Source: Rotaria macrura | Lineage: Eukaryota > Rotifera > Eurotatoria > Philodinida > Philodinidae | Length of the DNA: 64,000 bases | NCBI GenBank assembly: GCA_900239685.1 | Contig: OENT01000097.1 | Span: 157,158-221,157 of the forward strand | Direction of reading: 5' to 3' | Shown: piece after piece, positions 60,919 to 64,000 of the stretch | Numbering within the stretch: the stretch's first letter is position 1 | How the letters are laid out: every line of letters starts with the position of its first letter | Position numbers and translations under genes: made by a program | Notes under the pieces: generated by a model | The model's database searches: none | What the model saw: the letters and a program-made list of their open reading frames with translations, nothing else | What the model was told of the DNA's origin: nothing

Positions 60919-61259
60919 ATGATTTCGTTCGACTTTCAATGCTGTTTCTAATGTTGCACTCAAAAAGCTAACAAATAAAAAAATATTTATTTTTTATTAT
61001 AAAACTAACGTCAAACATAATATGTTGTGATCTGATTGAGACGAATCTTGAGAAGCTGTCCATCGACTTTAAGAAGTTTTCAATATTTTTCCACTTGTTT
61101 ATGAGTTTTAGCTGTTCATACATTTCTAAAAATGTATTCAATGCTCACTTGTGAAATGCACTCGGCTTGAGTAGAAATCTGTCGATCAGCTTCTTGCCTC
61201 TCTTGTCATAGCCTCTCGTTTTCCTTTGATTCCAGCGATCTCAAAACACTCCTTACTAT
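60919..61259 (-). pseudogene. Broken coiled-coil protein gene fragment
   Basis: On the minus strand one frame from 61259 to 61014 reads as a charged coiled coil (SLESKENERL, QERQEADRQISTQAE, VDGQLLKIRLNQITTYY) but is cut by three internal stops, all TGA, each where an Arg codon CGA would fit. A possible last exon at 60967-60919 is framed by an acceptor (TTTGTTAG) and a donor (GTAAGA). The parent family is not recognised. The pattern fits a pseudogene, perhaps a decayed gene copy. Confidence 0.4.
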
Positions 61260-61424
61260 TATCAATATTGAACGATCAAAATTAGTATTTTCAACTATGC
61301 AATTTTCAATGTAATACAAACTGCTGATTTTATCACGAATAACATATGAAAGAGTTTTTCAATCGTTACTTAACAATGGAAATTCAATTATATAATAAAC
61401 ATACTAAAGATTTATTTCTATTAA

Positions 61425-61566
61425 AATACAATACTCTTTAAGGAAGAAACAGAACTTTATTTACAACAATTACGAGACACGCTAATATCTCAATGTTACA
61501 TCCATCTCTAGATGTACAGAAACGACAATTCCTATGGTTTCGACAAAAGAATTCATTACAGCCAAG
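61425..61566 (+). pseudogene. Broken coding exon, plus strand
   Basis: Reads KEETELYLQQLRDTLISQCY, then one TAG stop at 61507 (where GAG or CAG would continue the helix), then MYRNDNSYGFDKRIHYSQ up to a donor CAAG|GTATTT at 61566. The codon use and amphipathic pattern look coding. It could be joined to the next coiled-coil exon at about 61940, although the phase does not fit directly. Confidence 0.35.
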
Positions 61567-61939
61567 GTATTTTATTTTACACTTCTATCCCGTTTCTTAT
61601 ATATATATATGTTTCTGCCGTGCATTGACATACGTAGAATAGATGTAAATTTAACTACTCGCGTATGCATATATGTGCACATGCATATAAAAAACTTTAT
61701 CCACACGACAAAAAAAAACTTCACTAATAATTTAAAGCAACTTGTCAATGTATATTATGACATGTTTCTTTTTCTACTAAATATGATTTAACTTACATAG
61801 ATGACGAACAAAGGAAAATATCGGTAGTTGCAACAGACATCTCTTTTCTGATGATTGTTAGTGAATTGCCATTATGCTTATTGTTTGAGGTATCAATGTA
61901 CTTTACACAAATATGTGCATTTTAATCAAACAATGGCGT

Positions 61940-62110
61940 AGCTTCTGTCTGTCAAACTAGAACATGAAATGAAAGACGAGTGGCATACTCTTGATTTAAC
62001 AAACGAAGAGAGAAAAGAAGAAATAAATAAAAGAATGTTGCTGGATAAAGAAGTATGCCTGCAGAAAAGAAATGAGCGAATGAAGAGCATCAGAAGCGTT
62101 GTTATTGACA
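61940..62110 (+). pseudogene. Coiled-coil exon fragment, plus strand
   Basis: After a TAG acceptor-like site the frame is open and highly charged (KLEHEMKDEWHTLDL, NEERKEEINKRMLLDKE, KRNERMKSIRSVVIDM), ending before GTACAT, a possible donor. It resembles an internal exon of a long coiled-coil protein. No neighbouring exons with matching phase were found, so it is likely a remnant. Confidence 0.35.
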
Positions 62111-62172
62111 TGTACATATATTTTTTTTTCATTTGCAAGGTTTCGTTTGAAATCGATTTCTTGGATAATTAG

Positions 62173-63663
62173 AAATCAGTTTTTCATAATCGATCAATCT
62201 GTTCTTATTTTATAATTTCAATATCAAAATTTCATCGTCATCATCATCATCATCATCATCGATAGTGTAACATGATGAAGCCATTGATGATACCGATAGA
62301 AAAGAAAAACGAAAAAGAAAATTTCGTTCATAAGAAATCCTTTTTTCTACTGTATTGTTTATTATAAGAACAGTCAACTTTCATATAACCAATGCTATTC
62401 ATTTATATCAGAACATTAGCAAATGCAATATGATCATTTGATTGGATTTCAATATAAGACTCAAAATGAAAATGGCATCTATTTTTTACTCAACTGTATA
62501 AATTCATAACACGTTTGACTACCACATCAAAACCACTTATTTGTATTTGTCAAATATTAGTTTTTTATTAATACATGATCAGTAAATTACAATAATCCGT
62601 TCGATATTTCAAAGTTAAAATGGAATAAATAATATGAGAATCCTTAGATTTGGATTAGTTTTATTTAATATCGTATGCAACTATCATTAGTTATTGAAGA
62701 ATAAATCTGTTTGATTCAACATTTTTAATATTTATGTCAACATAATTATCTTCAAACTAATTCATATGAACATTGTTCGTTACATGAATAATTCAAAAAT
62801 GTGGGTCAAACTCAATTGAGACTATATTTGAATTCTTAATCAATTCGAAGGTAACTAGTGAACAATCATTGAAATTTTTATCATTCATATTGATGTAAGA
62901 AAACCAAGGGTTAATGGTAGTTTATCGACAATTTTTAACATATCATTAATTAATAAATTCATAATAGCTTGAACGATTGAATTAACTATTTTATTTGATA
63001 AATTTCATTTTCATATATAAAAGTAATCATTGATGAAAAAAAAACTATCATTCTAGTAGCAATTTAAGAAGTAGATTGTTTGTTACATCTTGAGCTTTCG
63101 TCCTGTATAACAACTATGCGATAGTGCATTTACGTAGGTCAATAGAAAACAAAGAAGAGAGACTCTTTGTTTGGCACAAATACGAATCATCTCATGTCAC
63201 TGAAGAAGCTATTCAGAATTGTAAAACTTGATGCTGAGCGTAGTGTATTGAGTTTTTTCGGTCTTCAAGAGTAAAGAAAATGAAATACTTTTTTAATTAC
63301 TAAGAATCTATAAAAGTCAAAGGGTTTTAGTATCGACAGTATATGTATGCACAAAAAATTATAACGATGGAATAAATAATACTCATATTTAGAATCCTAT
63401 CTAAAATTTTGATGAATAAATTTCTTAGTAAACTATATTTGAACCTATGCAATCAATAAGGAAGATAAAGTAAGGGAGAATGAGGAACTGAATCGGGGAT
63501 ATGTTTCAAAGGTTCATGATAGACCAGAACAATATTACGTCAATCAATTACTAATAATGATACGGAATTAGATTTAACATTGCAAGAATTTATGTAGAAA
63601 CTAACTCATATGATTGCATTGGTAAAGACTGTTCTTCAATGATTCTCACTCATCGAAATAGAT
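62173..63663. other. Intergenic with a (TCA)n microsatellite
   Basis: AT-rich, no gene supported. A TCA/ATC trinucleotide run lies at 62238-62260. Confidence 0.5.
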
Positions 63664-63830
63664 TCAATAGAGAAAAGGACGTACCGGAGCTTCACAGGAC
63701 GTGAGACCAGTCTCGTCCTGGAACGGAACAGGATGAGACGAGTTGGGACAAATTAAATGAAAAGGTGGCAGGGTGGAGCAGGACAGGGCTGATTCCTCTC
63801 GGGACTGGACCAGATCAATTAACTTTTCTG
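63664..63830. repeat. GC-rich patch with imperfect GGGAC/GGAC motifs
   Basis: A locally GC-rich segment with repeated words such as GGACGTGAG, GAGACCAGTCTCG, GGAACAGGATGAGACGAG, GCAGGACAGGG and CGGGACTGGACC, including the palindrome CGTGAGACCAGTCTCG. It looks like a degenerate minisatellite or repeat fragment; a related GGGACTGGA word occurs near 17673. The rest of the window to 64000 shows nothing further. Confidence 0.4.
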
Positions 63831-64000
63831 CTCCTTGAATTTCATACAAGCACAATTGATATTGATTATTGTGCATTCATTGCAGTTTAGCATCATTTAT
63901 GCATTGAGATAAGCATGCAGACGTTACCCAGGCAGACACGAAAACGGTAAAACGCTGTTTTGACGCGTTGAACTGAAAAATTCATAATATCAACGCTATA

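Noticed and set aside
1-64000. tRNA, rRNA, CRISPR or spliced-leader RNA genes
   Set aside because: Reading both strands by eye I found no tRNA B-box with a matching A-box, no regular spacer array and no recognisable rotifer spliced-leader sequence. A covariance-model scan would be decisive.

Overview
This 64 kb window is AT-rich animal nuclear DNA. Its genes are cut by many short introns (about 45-70 nt, GT-AG, often GTAAGT/GTATGT-like donors), with a few introns of 0.4-2 kb. The protein set is metazoan: TDP-43, ZNF593/BUD20, LRRIQ3, an atypical soluble guanylyl cyclase and a PKA-type kinase. A secreted expansin-like protein with hevein-type chitin-binding repeats, a plant/fungal style architecture, sits among them. 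Together with the base composition and intron sizes this fits a bdelloid rotifer best. That assignment is inference, not proof.

Layout. 384-963 and 8923-9491 are two inverted copies of a MITE-like repeat. They enclose a divergently transcribed pair: a B-box/coiled-coil protein with three tandem novel zinc modules (3257-6588, minus) and ZNF593 (7024-7515, plus). About 5.8 kb of empty sequence follows. At 15283-15723 is a small intronless secreted or GPI-anchored Cys-rich protein. TARDBP (18214-20208, plus) converges on two tandem intronless histidine phosphatases (20501-21607 and 21898-22821, minus). An unrecognised three-exon gene (24977-27597, plus) converges on a 13-exon atypical guanylyl cyclase subunit (27794-32037, minus). 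The chitin-binding/expansin-like gene follows on the minus strand (32834-34080). LRRIQ3 (37175-42540) and a divergent PKA catalytic subunit (45148-46896) are on the plus strand. After 6 kb without genes comes an unrecognised Ser/Thr-rich six-exon gene (52966-55044, minus). A MULE-like transposon with about 310-bp terminal inverted repeats and decayed coding sequence lies at 56801-59471, and fragments of broken coiled-coil genes lie at 60919-62110.

There is no operon-like organisation. LRRIQ3 is a family conserved in ciliated animals; the TDP-43, guanylyl cyclase, kinase and phosphatase genes look like independent housekeeping or signalling loci. Exon models were built by hand from splice sites. 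Every junction given was checked to keep the reading frame, but no transcript evidence was available.
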